Shown here piece by piece: positions 37,501-45,800 of a stretch of DNA of 64,000 nt (positions are counted from its first letter, which is position 1; each line of letters starts with the position of its first letter). The notes below the pieces were generated by a model. It was not told the origin of the DNA and did no database searches. It saw nothing but the letters and a program-made list of their open reading frames with translations. The stretch lies in NCBI RefSeq assembly GCF_028435365.1, contig NZ_JAGTJJ010000003.1, forward strand, positions 186,001 through 250,000, given 5' to 3'. The DNA comes from Polyangium jinanense (GTDB lineage: Bacteria > Myxococcota > Polyangia > Polyangiales > Polyangiaceae). The translations under genes were made by a program, and so were the position numbers.

Positions 37501-38134
37501 GCGCGGCGTCGACGGGATGACGGCGGAGGAAGGGAGCCTGCTTTTCGGCCGCGCGCTCGCGCATCCACGGCCCGAGGTCGCGCTCATGCGCTTCGCCCTG
37601 CGGCAATGGGTCGAGTTTTACCCGCAGATGGCGGGCGCGCCCTTCCTGCGCGAGCTCGAAGCCGAGAAGAATGCGGCTCCGGGCGCGCCCGACAAGAAGG
37701 GGACCTTCCGGGACGTCCTCGAGCGCGCGAGCGCCGCCGAGCGGCTCGGGCTCGTCGAGTCCCACCTGGCCGAGCAGCTCGGCCGGGTGCTCCGGATGGA
37801 GCCGGAGCGGATCGACAGGCGCGCGCCATTCACGAATTACGGGATGGATTCCTTGCTGAGCCTGGAGCTACGCAATCGGCTGGAGGTGAGCCTCGCGCTC
37901 AAGCTCTCGGCGGCCATTCTCTTCACGTACCCGACGGCGTCGGCGCTCGCGGCGCACCTCGCCGAACGAATGTTCCCCCCAAAGGCCCCCACCGAGGCCG
38001 CCGAGGTCGCGCCTCCGGGGCCGGCGGAGGTCGACGACGCCCTGATCGCGCCGGCCGAGGGCGAATCGACCTCGGAGGAGGACGAAGCGAGCCTCGTGGA
38101 CAAACTCCAAGCGTTCGAGGAGTATCTCGGATGA
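31529..38134 (+). CDS. Type I PKS 3: fully reducing KS-AT-DH-ER-KR-ACP
   Basis: 2201 aa. ATG overlaps the PKS 2 stop by 4 nt. KS has Cys201 in TACSSS, HGTGT and NIGHLE. AT has Ser648 in GHSMGE, CRRSRL and His751 in VASHS, which points to methylmalonyl-CoA. DH is complete with His952 in HRVQGEVVFP and Asp1121 in HPVLMDACF. ER carries HAATGGIGLA (~1598-1605). KR has TGGLGGLG at ~1802, an LDD motif and Tyr1944 in NYAAAN. ACP has Ser2108 in GMDS. The tail (VDKLQAFEEYLG) resembles that of PKS 4, and the start (LRETLVVLKTVRAERDALL) is a docking helix of a different type from those of PKS 2, 4 and 5. All activities appear functional, so this module adds a saturated methyl-branched unit. Confidence 0.95.
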   Translation: MSGNAPDYLSKLRETLVVLKTVRAERDALLREKTEPIAIVGVGCRFPGGGQGPDAFFRVLQDGVDAVQEVPPSRWPKDAIPGQRPDVRWAALLPDIHGFDASFFRISPREAHSLDPQQRMLLEVTWEALEDGGQDVDRLVGTRTGVFVGIAIIDYEHQLVSCGIDAVDAYSATGNIGSTAAGRLSYVFGFQGPAVTVDTACSSSLVSVHLACQSLRSGESDLAVAGGASAIVSPFTMQMMAQTNALSPDGRCKSFDARANGYVRGEGCGLLILKRLSDALRDGDRIRGLIRGSAVNQDGRSTGLTTPNVLSQKAVLRQALASARVLPEQIGYVEAHGTGTPLGDPIEMDALKAVLGKPREDGAKCVVGAVKTNIGHLEGAAGVSGLIKTMLALEHEEIPRNLHFRALNPRIEIEDTPFVIPRENRPWPRGATPRLAGVSSFGISGTNAHVILEEAPPPEAKPRAKEASSYLLSLSARSAEALSALSRSYAEWLSATNDISLPDVIYTASVRRSHHEHRLAAVGATREELAEVLSSWGRGEGPAQVVAGKASGRPKVVFVFPGQGSQWLGMGRQLLAEEPAFRAALEAASEAIAREAGFSVLAELAADEAHSRLAEIDVVQPVLFAIEVALAALWRSFRIQPDCVVGHSMGEVAAAHVAGMLGLEDAAKVICRRSRLLRRIRGKGAMALVELTMAEAEQAIVGREDRLGVAVSNGPRSTVLSGDPAALEEVLASLEARGVFCRRVKVDVASHSPQVEPLLAELVATLGDVRPSPGALAMRSTVTGEALRGDELVASYWSDNLRRPVRFSSVTDALLKEGHHLFVEMSPHPILLPSIEENLKEAKIDGAAIASLRRHADERRSMLEALGSLYVRGCGVAWGKLSPDGGSIVTLPAYPWQREDYWLEASTRKPRAARREGGHPLLGAGLVPAAQPELHVWEQWVSVEGFPYLEDHRVQGEVVFPGAGYVELGLAAAAEVYGERATRLEEMSFERMLALPRGGERLVQVSLVEEGGGRAALTIASREADAKEWVTHARGKLRVAAPKAAARAGIDFGEVEARCPEVVESRAHYARMEARGLSYGAHFQGIERLRLGEGAVLARVRLPDDLGDDVSAYHVHPVLMDACFQAGGAALQSSLGEGTFVPVEVRGLRLSGRPGGTAWVHGRVVKTEGGADPILSLAILDDAGHAWVEIDDLRVQRLAEVEEPAIDPFADCVFEVAWQSKPLAAAASTGNPGAWLVLADERGLGAALAERIRARGGSCVEVRAGDGYARLGEGRFRLDVTNAAHWDEVLRGAFGKNGCRGVIHCGALDGAGFHDTTEATLSADLGRGLASAMRLAQALLRQGFRDVPRLYLVTRGAQAAGTGAGPLSVAQSTLWGFGRAIATEQPDLGCVRIDLALEEQPDELEHLWGEILSGDDEDQVALRPDGRYVARLVRGSLGHGSAAERRERAAGRSFRLDIREPGMLEKLSLRAMTRRPPGPGEVEIEVEAAGLNFLDVMKAMGIYPGMDPSAILLGGECAGTIAAIGEGVTGFAVGDAVVASAPGSFASHVVTRVEFVKPKPRRLSFEQAAGIPAVFMTVAWSLDHVARLRRGERILIHAATGGIGLAAIQYARAVGAEVFATAGSEEKRSYLRAMGIEHVMDSRSLAFADEVLGRTGGRGVDVVLNSLSGEALDRSLEVVAPYGRFVELGKKDIYQNTRLGLLPFRKSLSYTAVDLAGMAEEKPEMYGALLDEVMARFEDGTFQPEPVQVFAASAAADAFRLMAKAGHIGKIVVRMEDDAAEVTVSEEPGRARIRADGTYLITGGLGGLGLSLATSLVEQGARHLALLGRSAPGDAARAAIGAMEASGARVQALRGDVSKRADVDAVVQEIERTMPPLCGVVHAAGLLDDATLPNMSEAQLYRPIEPKVFGGWNLHAATRGRALDFFVAYSSVAGLLGSPGQTNYAAANTFLDALCQARAAEGLPGLSIQWGAFADVGLAAASDLRGKRVASRGVDGMTAEEGSLLFGRALAHPRPEVALMRFALRQWVEFYPQMAGAPFLRELEAEKNAAPGAPDKKGTFRDVLERASAAERLGLVESHLAEQLGRVLRMEPERIDRRAPFTNYGMDSLLSLELRNRLEVSLALKLSAAILFTYPTASALAAHLAERMFPPKAPTEAAEVAPPGPAEVDDALIAPAEGESTSEEDEASLVDKLQAFEEYLG

Positions 38135-41100
38135 GCAACGCAGACGAATCTGCGAAACTCCCGCGACCCGCGGCCGGTGAGCCGAGCGCTCTCCAGCGGG
38201 CGATCACGGCGCTCGAAAAAATGAAAGCGCGCCTCGACGCGGTCGAGCGCGCGGCGAGCGAGCCCATTGCGATCGTGGGCGCCGGATGCCGTTTTCCCGG
38301 CGGCGGAAACGGGCCCGAGGCATTCTGGCGTTTGCTCGAAGAGGGCGTCGACGCCGTCCGCGAGATCCCGCCCGATCGATGGCCGCCGGACGCGATTTCC
38401 GGCAATCACCCGGAGGCGCGCTGGGCCGCGCTGCTCGACGACCTCCGCGGCTTCGACGCGGCCTTTTTCGGCATCTCGCCGCGGGAGGCCGAGACGCTGG
38501 ATCCGCAGCAGCGGATGCTCCTCGAGGTGACGTGGGAGGCCCTGGAGGACGCGGGGCAGCGGCAGGATCTGCTCGCGGGCGGCAAGGTCGGCGTCTTCGT
38601 GGGGCTTTGCGGCAACGATTACCAGCAGATCGTGGGGGACGCGCTGCTTGGCCGTTACGACGCCTATTGCGCCACGGGGAACCTGTTCAGCACCGCGGCC
38701 GGACGCATTTCGTTCGCGTTCGGCTTTCAGGGGCCGGCCCTTTCGATCGATACGGCTTGCTCGTCGTCTCTCGTGGCCGTGGCGCAGGCATGCCAGAGCT
38801 TGCGGGAGCGTGACAGCGATCTCGTCGTGGCGGGCGGCGTGAACGCCATTCTCTCCCCGCGGATCATGGCCATGGCCGTGGAGACGCGGGCGCTCTCGTC
38901 GGACGGGCGGTGCAAGACGTTCGACGCGCGCGCGAATGGCTTCGTGCGCGGCGAAGGGTGCGGCGTGGTGGTGCTGAAGCGCCTCTCCGATGCCTTGCGC
39001 GACGGCGATCGTATTCGAGGGCTGCTTCGCGGCTTCTGCGTGAACCAGGACGGGCGTTCGACGGGCCTCACGACCCCGAACGTGCTCGCCCAGCAGGCCA
39101 TGCTGCGGCAAGCGATTGCGCGGGCCCGGGTCTCGCCGTCGGACATCGGGTACGTCGAAATGCACGGGACCGGGACGTCGCTCGGCGACCCCATCGAGGC
39201 CGAGGCGCTGCGGGAGGTGCTCGGGGCGCCGCGGTCGGACGGATCGACGTGCGTGCTCGGGGCGGTCAAGACGAACATCGGGCACCTGGAGGGCGCGGCG
39301 GGCATGGCGGGCCTGCTCAAGGTTTTGCTCTCGCTCGAGCACGGCAGGATCCCGAAGAACCTTCATTTCCGCCGATTGAACCCGCGCATCGTGCTGGACG
39401 GGACGCCGTTCGTCGTCCCGACGGAGGCCGTACCGTGGCCGCGCCGGGACAAACCCCGCTTCGCCGGCGTGAGCTCGTTCGGCATCAGTGGGACGAATGC
39501 GCACGTGATCGTGGAGGAGGCGCCGGTCGAGAAGGCGAATGCGGCGCGGGCGGCCTCGAGCCATCTGCTACCGCTCTCGGCGAAGAGCGCTCCCGCATTG
39601 CGGGCGCTCTGTCGTTCGTATGCGGAATGGCTCTCGGCGGCGAACGACGTTCCGCTCCATGACCTTTCGTACACGGCGAGCGTGCGTCGGGTGCACCACG
39701 AGCATCGGCTCTCGGCGGCATTCGGGACGAGGGAGGAGCTCGCCACGCTCCTTTCGTCGTACGGGAAAGGCGAGCAGGCCTCGGGGGCGCTGCACGCGCA
39801 CGGGCCCGTGAAGGATCGGCTGAAGGTCGTGTTCGTGTTTCCCGGTCAGGGTTCGCAATGGCTGGGGATGGGGCGGCGATTGCTGGTCGAAGAGCCGGCG
39901 TTCCGCGCGGCGATCGAGGCCTGCAACGAGGCCATCGAGCGGGAGGCCGGCTTCTCCGTCCTCGCGGAGCTCGGCGCGGACGAGGTCGCTTCGAGGCTCG
40001 CCGAGATCGATGTGGTGCAGCCCGTGCTCTTCGCGATCGAGGTCGCGCTCGCGGCATTGTGGCGATCCTGGGGCGTGGAACCCGATTGCGTGGTCGGCCA
40101 TAGCATGGGCGAGGTGGCCGCGGCGCACGTGGCGGGGATGCTCGGCCTCGAGGACGCGGTCCGGGTGATATGCCGTCGCAGCCGGCTGCTCCGGAGGATC
40201 AGCGGCAAGGGCGCGATGGCGCTCGTCGAGCTGCCGATGACGGAGGCCGCGCGTGCCCTCGCGGGATACGAGGATCGCCTGGACGTGGCGGTCAGCAATG
40301 GCCCGCGCGCGACGGTGCTCTCGGGGGATCCGGGGGCCCTCGAGGAGGTGCTCGCCGCGCTCGAAAAGCAGGGCGTGTTCTGCCGGCGCGTCAAGGTGGA
40401 CGTGGCGTCCCACAGCCCGCAGGTGGATCCGCTGCGCGACGAGCTCCTCGCGGCGCTGCGTGACGTGCGTCCGTCGCCCGGCAAGGTGGCGATGCGCTCG
40501 ACGGTGACGGGGAGGGCGCTCCGCGGCGACGAGCTCGTCGCATCGTATTGGGCGGACAACCTGCGGCAACCGGTGCGGTTTTCGCAGGTGACGCAGGAGC
40601 TCTTGAAGGAAGGACATGGGCTCTTCGTGGAGGTGAGCCCTCACCCGATTCTGCTTCCGTCGGTCGAGGAGAACCTGAAGGAGGCGAAGAGCGCAGGCGT
40701 GGCGATCCCGTCGATGCGGCGGCAGGCGGACGAGCGTCGTTCGATGCTGGACGCGCTCGGCGCGCTTTATACGCACGGATACGAGGTGGCCTGGGACAAA
40801 CTCTACCCCGAGGGCGGCCGCGTCGTCTCCTTGCCCGCATACCCCTGGCAGCGGGAGCGGTACTGGGTGGAAGGCGTGACGTACGCCCGGCCCACGGTCG
40901 AGGCCACGAAGGAGCCGCTGGACGAGCAGGTTTACGAGGTGCAATGGAAGCTCGCGCCACGCGCGGGATCCGCCGGGAGGCCGAGGTCCGCCGGGGGCGC
41001 GTGGCTGGTGTTCGGCGATCGCGGCGGCGTCGGCGCCGAGCTCGCGGCGCGGCTGCGTGCGCGAGGAGATGGCTGCGTGTTCGTCGAGGCAGGAAGCGAA

Positions 41101-42852
41101 TACGCGCGTACGGCCGACGACGCATACCGACTCTGCCCATTTCACCGCGACGCGTACGGCCGGTTGCTGGAGGATGCCTTCGGCCCAGGGGAGCCATGCC
41201 GCGGCGTGATTCACCTGTGGAGCCTGGACACGACGCCGTGGGACGAGACCACCGCGGAGACGGTCACGACCGATCAGCGAATCAGCTCGATCTCGGCGCT
41301 GTACCTGTCGCAGGCCTTGCTGCGGAAGAACTTTCGCGAGCGGCCGCGGCTCCACCTCGTCACGCGCGGCGCGCAGGCGGCCGGGAATGCGCGCGCGCAC
41401 GTCTCGCCCGCGCAGGCGCCGCTCTGGGGGCTCGGGCGCACGCTTTCGCTGGAGCTGCCGGAGCTCGAATGCGTGCGGATCGACCTGGATCCCGTGGACA
41501 CGTCGGCCGGCGCGCCGGCGCTCCTCGCAGAGATCGATGCGACGGACGGCGAGGACCAGGTCGCGCTGCGGAAGGACGGTCGGTACGTGGCGCGGTTCGT
41601 GCGAAGTCGCTTCGACGCGGCGCCTGCGCGCGCTTTCCAGATCCGGCCGGACGCGACGTACCTGGTCACGGGCGGCCTCGGCGGGCTCGGTCTCGCGGTC
41701 GCGGCGTGGGTCGTGGAGCAGGGCGCGCGTCACGTCGTGCTGGTCGGGCGCCGGGCCCCGACGGGCGCCGCGCAGGAGCAAATCGCGTCGATGCAAGCCG
41801 CGGGCGCGAAGGTGCTCGTGCTCTCCGGCGACGTCGCGCGCATGGACCACGTCGACGCGATCTGGGCCGAGCTCGACCAGAAGATGCCGCCGCTCGCGGG
41901 GATCTTCCATGCAGCCGGCGTCGTCGGCGAGCTGATCCCGACAATGCACGCGGAGGAGAAGGCGTTTCAGGAGGTCCTCGCGCCGAAGGTCGCCGGCACC
42001 TGGAACCTCCACGCGAAGACGAAAGACCGGCCGCTCGACTTCTTCGTCGCGTATTCGTCGATCTCGGCCGTGCTCGGGCTCTCGCTCGCGGCTGCGTACG
42101 CGGCCGCCAATGCGTTCCTCGATGCCATGGCCCAGCGCGTGTTCGGCGCTGGGACGGCCATGATCAGCATTCAATGGGGCACGATCGGGGACGTGGGCAT
42201 GGCCGCGCGGCACGCGGCGCTCGGCGGAGCCGCGAACCCCTTCTCGCGCGAAATCGCGCCCCGGGTCGCACACGCGGCGCTGTCGAGGCTGCTCGCGCGG
42301 CCGCGCCCCTGCGTCGCCATGGTGGATTTCTCGGTCGATCGATTCCTTCAATATTTCCGCGAGCAGGAAAAACTCGCGTTCTGGTCCGAGCTCACCTCAC
42401 GACGAGCGGGCGGGGCCTCGGCGCAGGTCTCGAGCATCCGAGAGACGCTCGAAGCCGCGCCCCTCATGGAACGGGGGCGGCTCCTGGAGGAGTATGTCAT
42501 TGGCCAGGTCGGCAAGGTGCTCCGCCTGGACAGCGCGCGGATCGACCCGAGCGCGACGTTCTCCAGCCTCGGGATGGATTCGCTCATGGGCGTCGAGCTG
42601 CGCAATCGATTGGAGCCGGAGCTCGACCTGAAGCTCTCGGCGACCTTGATCTTCTCGTATTCGTCGCCCGCCGCGCTCGCCGAATACCTGCTCGAGCGGA
42701 TCTCGGGCCCCGGGGACGATGCCCCGCGAAACGAGCCGTCCCCCGAGCCCCACCCCGAAGCCGAGCCCGTCGCCGCGGCCCTCTTCGCCGAGGACGATGT
42801 GGAGGCGCGCCTGGCGGCGAAGCTCGCGTCCCTCGACAAACTCCTCGATTGA
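38131..42852 (+). CDS. Type I PKS 4: KS-AT-KR-ACP, hydroxy-forming module
   Basis: 1573 aa. The true start is the ATG at 38131, which overlaps the PKS 3 stop by 4 nt and begins with a docking helix (SALQRAITALEKMKARLDAV); the longer open frame upstream (from 37261) is an alternate-frame reading of PKS 3. KS: Cys210 in TACSSS, with MHGTGT and NIGHLE. AT: Ser658 in GHSMGE, His761 in VASHS (methylmalonyl-like). [10 protein letters not shown] at ~1180, Tyr1323 and Asn in YAAAN, so catalytically complete, but it has neither the LDD motif of B-type nor the Trp of A-type ketoreductases. ACP: Ser1484 in GMDS. There is no DH, so the beta-hydroxyl should be retained. It ends 13 bp from the end of the convergent releasing PKS. 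Confidence 0.95.
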   Translation: MSNADESAKLPRPAAGEPSALQRAITALEKMKARLDAVERAASEPIAIVGAGCRFPGGGNGPEAFWRLLEEGVDAVREIPPDRWPPDAISGNHPEARWAALLDDLRGFDAAFFGISPREAETLDPQQRMLLEVTWEALEDAGQRQDLLAGGKVGVFVGLCGNDYQQIVGDALLGRYDAYCATGNLFSTAAGRISFAFGFQGPALSIDTACSSSLVAVAQACQSLRERDSDLVVAGGVNAILSPRIMAMAVETRALSSDGRCKTFDARANGFVRGEGCGVVVLKRLSDALRDGDRIRGLLRGFCVNQDGRSTGLTTPNVLAQQAMLRQAIARARVSPSDIGYVEMHGTGTSLGDPIEAEALREVLGAPRSDGSTCVLGAVKTNIGHLEGAAGMAGLLKVLLSLEHGRIPKNLHFRRLNPRIVLDGTPFVVPTEAVPWPRRDKPRFAGVSSFGISGTNAHVIVEEAPVEKANAARAASSHLLPLSAKSAPALRALCRSYAEWLSAANDVPLHDLSYTASVRRVHHEHRLSAAFGTREELATLLSSYGKGEQASGALHAHGPVKDRLKVVFVFPGQGSQWLGMGRRLLVEEPAFRAAIEACNEAIEREAGFSVLAELGADEVASRLAEIDVVQPVLFAIEVALAALWRSWGVEPDCVVGHSMGEVAAAHVAGMLGLEDAVRVICRRSRLLRRISGKGAMALVELPMTEAARALAGYEDRLDVAVSNGPRATVLSGDPGALEEVLAALEKQGVFCRRVKVDVASHSPQVDPLRDELLAALRDVRPSPGKVAMRSTVTGRALRGDELVASYWADNLRQPVRFSQVTQELLKEGHGLFVEVSPHPILLPSVEENLKEAKSAGVAIPSMRRQADERRSMLDALGALYTHGYEVAWDKLYPEGGRVVSLPAYPWQRERYWVEGVTYARPTVEATKEPLDEQVYEVQWKLAPRAGSAGRPRSAGGAWLVFGDRGGVGAELAARLRARGDGCVFVEAGSEYARTADDAYRLCPFHRDAYGRLLEDAFGPGEPCRGVIHLWSLDTTPWDETTAETVTTDQRISSISALYLSQALLRKNFRERPRLHLVTRGAQAAGNARAHVSPAQAPLWGLGRTLSLELPELECVRIDLDPVDTSAGAPALLAEIDATDGEDQVALRKDGRYVARFVRSRFDAAPARAFQIRPDATYLVTGGLGGLGLAVAAWVVEQGARHVVLVGRRAPTGAAQEQIASMQAAGAKVLVLSGDVARMDHVDAIWAELDQKMPPLAGIFHAAGVVGELIPTMHAEEKAFQEVLAPKVAGTWNLHAKTKDRPLDFFVAYSSISAVLGLSLAAAYAAANAFLDAMAQRVFGAGTAMISIQWGTIGDVGMAARHAALGGAANPFSREIAPRVAHAALSRLLARPRPCVAMVDFSVDRFLQYFREQEKLAFWSELTSRRAGGASAQVSSIRETLEAAPLMERGRLLEEYVIGQVGKVLRLDSARIDPSATFSSLGMDSLMGVELRNRLEPELDLKLSATLIFSYSSPAALAEYLLERISGPGDDAPRNEPSPEPHPEAEPVAAALFAEDDVEARLAAKLASLDKLLD

Positions 42853-42865
42853 GGGGAGCGCCCGC

Positions 42866-45800
42866 TCAGCGCCCGTCGAGCTCGTCGAGCACCTGCCGCA
42901 GCGCCCGCGCGGTCTCCGTGACACACGGCGCGAGGAACATCGTGTAATGGTCGCCCGGGACATCCAGGACGCGCACCGTCTGCGTGCAGACGGTCTGCCA
43001 GCCGAGCGACGGGTCGTCGGGCGAGACGCCCGTGCGCGCCTGCGATCGGGCGCTCTCCTGCGCCCGGAGCAACGTGACCGGGCCGTCGTACGGCGAGGGC
43101 ACATAGGCTGCGACAGAGCTCAGATGGGCCCGGAAGATACGTAGCTGCCGCTCCGACTCCCCGACGGTCGACGGCAGCATCAATCGAATGCCCACGGCGG
43201 CCGCGACCATCGTGAGCAGCTCCTCGTGGGTCGACGCGGCGAGGGTTTCCGTATCGGCGGGCAAGTCGAAAATATCCGCGAGGTCAACGATCGAGGAGCG
43301 CACGGCCCTACGGTGGCTCGGCTCGGGCATGTCCCCGAGCACGAGCGCCTCGACACGCTCGCCGGCGCGGCGCAGGACCTGCGCCATCTCGAACGCGGCC
43401 AGCGAGCCGAACGAATACCCGCCGAGCCGGTAAGGGCCACGCGGTTGCACCTTGCGTAGCTCTTCGAGATACCGAGCGGCGATGACCTCGATCCGATCGC
43501 AGGGAGGCTCGGCCGTATCGACGCCGGGCGCGTTGAAGCCATAAAAGGGCTGATCGGGCCCGAGCTCTTTGGCAAGCGATTGAAAGACGAGCGCCGATCC
43601 CGTCGAGGGGGGCGCCATGAAAAACGGGGTCCTCGTGCCTTCGCGGACGAACTCGACGAGCAGGCCGCCCCGGCTCAGCGGCCCCGTCGCGGCCCCGTCG
43701 TCGCCAGTGCGCAGGTTGCCGAGGATTCGCTGCGACAAACCTTCGATGGTCGTGCGCGTGAGGAGTGCGCTCGTCGGCAGGTGCACGCCGAAGGCCGCGC
43801 CGAGGCTCGTGAGGAGCTGGACGCCCATGATCGAATCCATGCCGAGCGTCAGCAAATCCCGGTCGGCCGGCGGCGTGTCGGTGGGGTTCAGGTCGAGCAC
43901 GCGCGCGACCTCGCCACGGACGACGTTTTCGACGAGCCACCGCGCTTTGTCGAGCTCCGCGGCCGCGACCCGCCTTCGCAGCGTGGCCGTGCCGGTTCGC
44001 GCGCCGCGCGCCTCGCCGAGGACCTCGAAGAGGGGACGGTCCGTTCGCGCGTGGTGGGATTGCTCGAAGAGGTCCCAGTCGGCCCACGCGACGAGGGTCG
44101 ACGTGGGGGACCCGGATGCGAGGAGCTCGGCCGCCTGCAAGGCGAGCGGCGGCGGCATTCCCTGGAGGCCGGCGGCGAGGAGCGCGTCCTCGTATTCCAT
44201 ATGGCCGGCGCGATGTTCCTCGGAAAACGAGAGATGAACGACCGTCGCGGGCAGACCCGCGCGGGCGCGGAGCCGCGCGAGGCCGCTCGCGTATTCGGCG
44301 CCCACAGCGTCCGCGCCGAGGCCCTCCCAGCCGAGCGCGGCCGGCGCAGAGGAGAAGACGATGAAGAAATCGAGAGGGAGCGTCGCCGTGGCCGCGTGGA
44401 GCGAAAAAAGAGCGAGCAACGTTTGTCGCTGCGCGGCGCGGAGCGCGTCGAGGGAATCGCGGCTCGTCAGGCGATGCAGGCCGCCTTCACGGGCATGCGC
44501 GGCGTGGACGACGCCGCCGAGCTTCGATGTCGCGAGCGACAGGGCTTCGCGCACCACGTCCGCGCGGGTGAGGTCTGCCTGGGCGAGGAGGATCTTGGCC
44601 CCACGAGCTTCCAGCGCGCGTACGGCCGCGTCTCGCTCGGTCGTATCGCTCGGCGTGGCGGCCGTGACGAGGAGCAAGGAGCGCGCGCCCCGCGTGACGA
44701 GCCAATGCGCAGCCTCGATGCCGAGTTTCGATTCCGCGCCCGTCAAGAGATAGGTTCGGTCGGGACGAACCTCGATCGGCTCTTGCACGGGCGTGGCGGC
44801 GCGCGTGAGCCGTGCCACGTAGCGTTTGTCGCCGCGGAGCGCGAGGTGGTCCTCGGATCCCGCGACGGCGAGGATCTGCGCGAGCCGCGCTCCCTCTTCG
44901 GTGTTCGGCGCGGGATCGAGGTCGATCATGCCGCCCCACATATCCGGACGTTCGAGCGAAAGGACGCGGCCGAGGCCCCAGGGGCCGGCCTGCGCGAAAT
45001 TCCCCGCCGCCACGCCGCCGGCCGCCTGCGCGCCCCGCGTGACGATCCAGAGGCGAGGTACCTGGACCTGCGCCGCGAGGAGCTCCACGACGGAAAGGAG
45101 CGCGAACGAGCCTTTTTGCAAGGCCTGTTCGAGCGTCTCGTCGGAGAGCGAATCGTCCGGGGCCGCGTCGAGCGCGCCGAGGTACACGACGCCGAAGAAC
45201 GGCCCGGAGATCCCGAGGACGAGGGCGAGGTCGTCGACGCGCTGCTGGACGCCGGCCGCGGGCAGCGTCACCACGATGTCCCCGGCCGCGTCGAGCTTTG
45301 CGGCGAGGGAGGCGCCCACGCCCCCGGCATCGGCGATCACGACCCACCGCCGCTGCGCCGCGGCGGGCGCCATCGGGGGAGGCATTTCGCGCCAAACCAT
45401 TTCGACGAAAGCTCCCTCGAGCGGCTCCTTGCCCGCGGCGCGGAGCGCGGCGGCAGGGTCCTCCGCGCGGACGTCGATGCGCCGCGCGACGCCGGAGAGC
45501 TCCCTGCTCTCGCCCACGAGCTCCATGCTCATGCGCGCGGTGAAGCCGTCGTTCGAGATCCAGTTGAGCCGCAGCCACGCGCGGCCTTCGAGCGACGTGG
45601 GCCGCACGTTGACGCCCTCGACAGCCTCGATCATCCACGCGCGGCCATGCGCCGCGGGGTGCGTGATCGACGCGATCGCGGTCGCGGCGCGGAGGACCGC
45701 CGCGGCAATGCTGCCGCTTTCGAGCGTCACGCGGGCCAGGGTCTCGACGTCGCGGCGCCAGAGCTGGTCGACGCGGAAGGCCTGCGTGTCGACGCCGAAC

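Noticed and set aside
37261..38130. An extended N-terminus for PKS 4
   Set aside because: This part reads PKS 3 in a different frame and is Arg/Gly-rich. The ATG at 38131 interlocks with the PKS 3 stop and opens directly into a docking helix.
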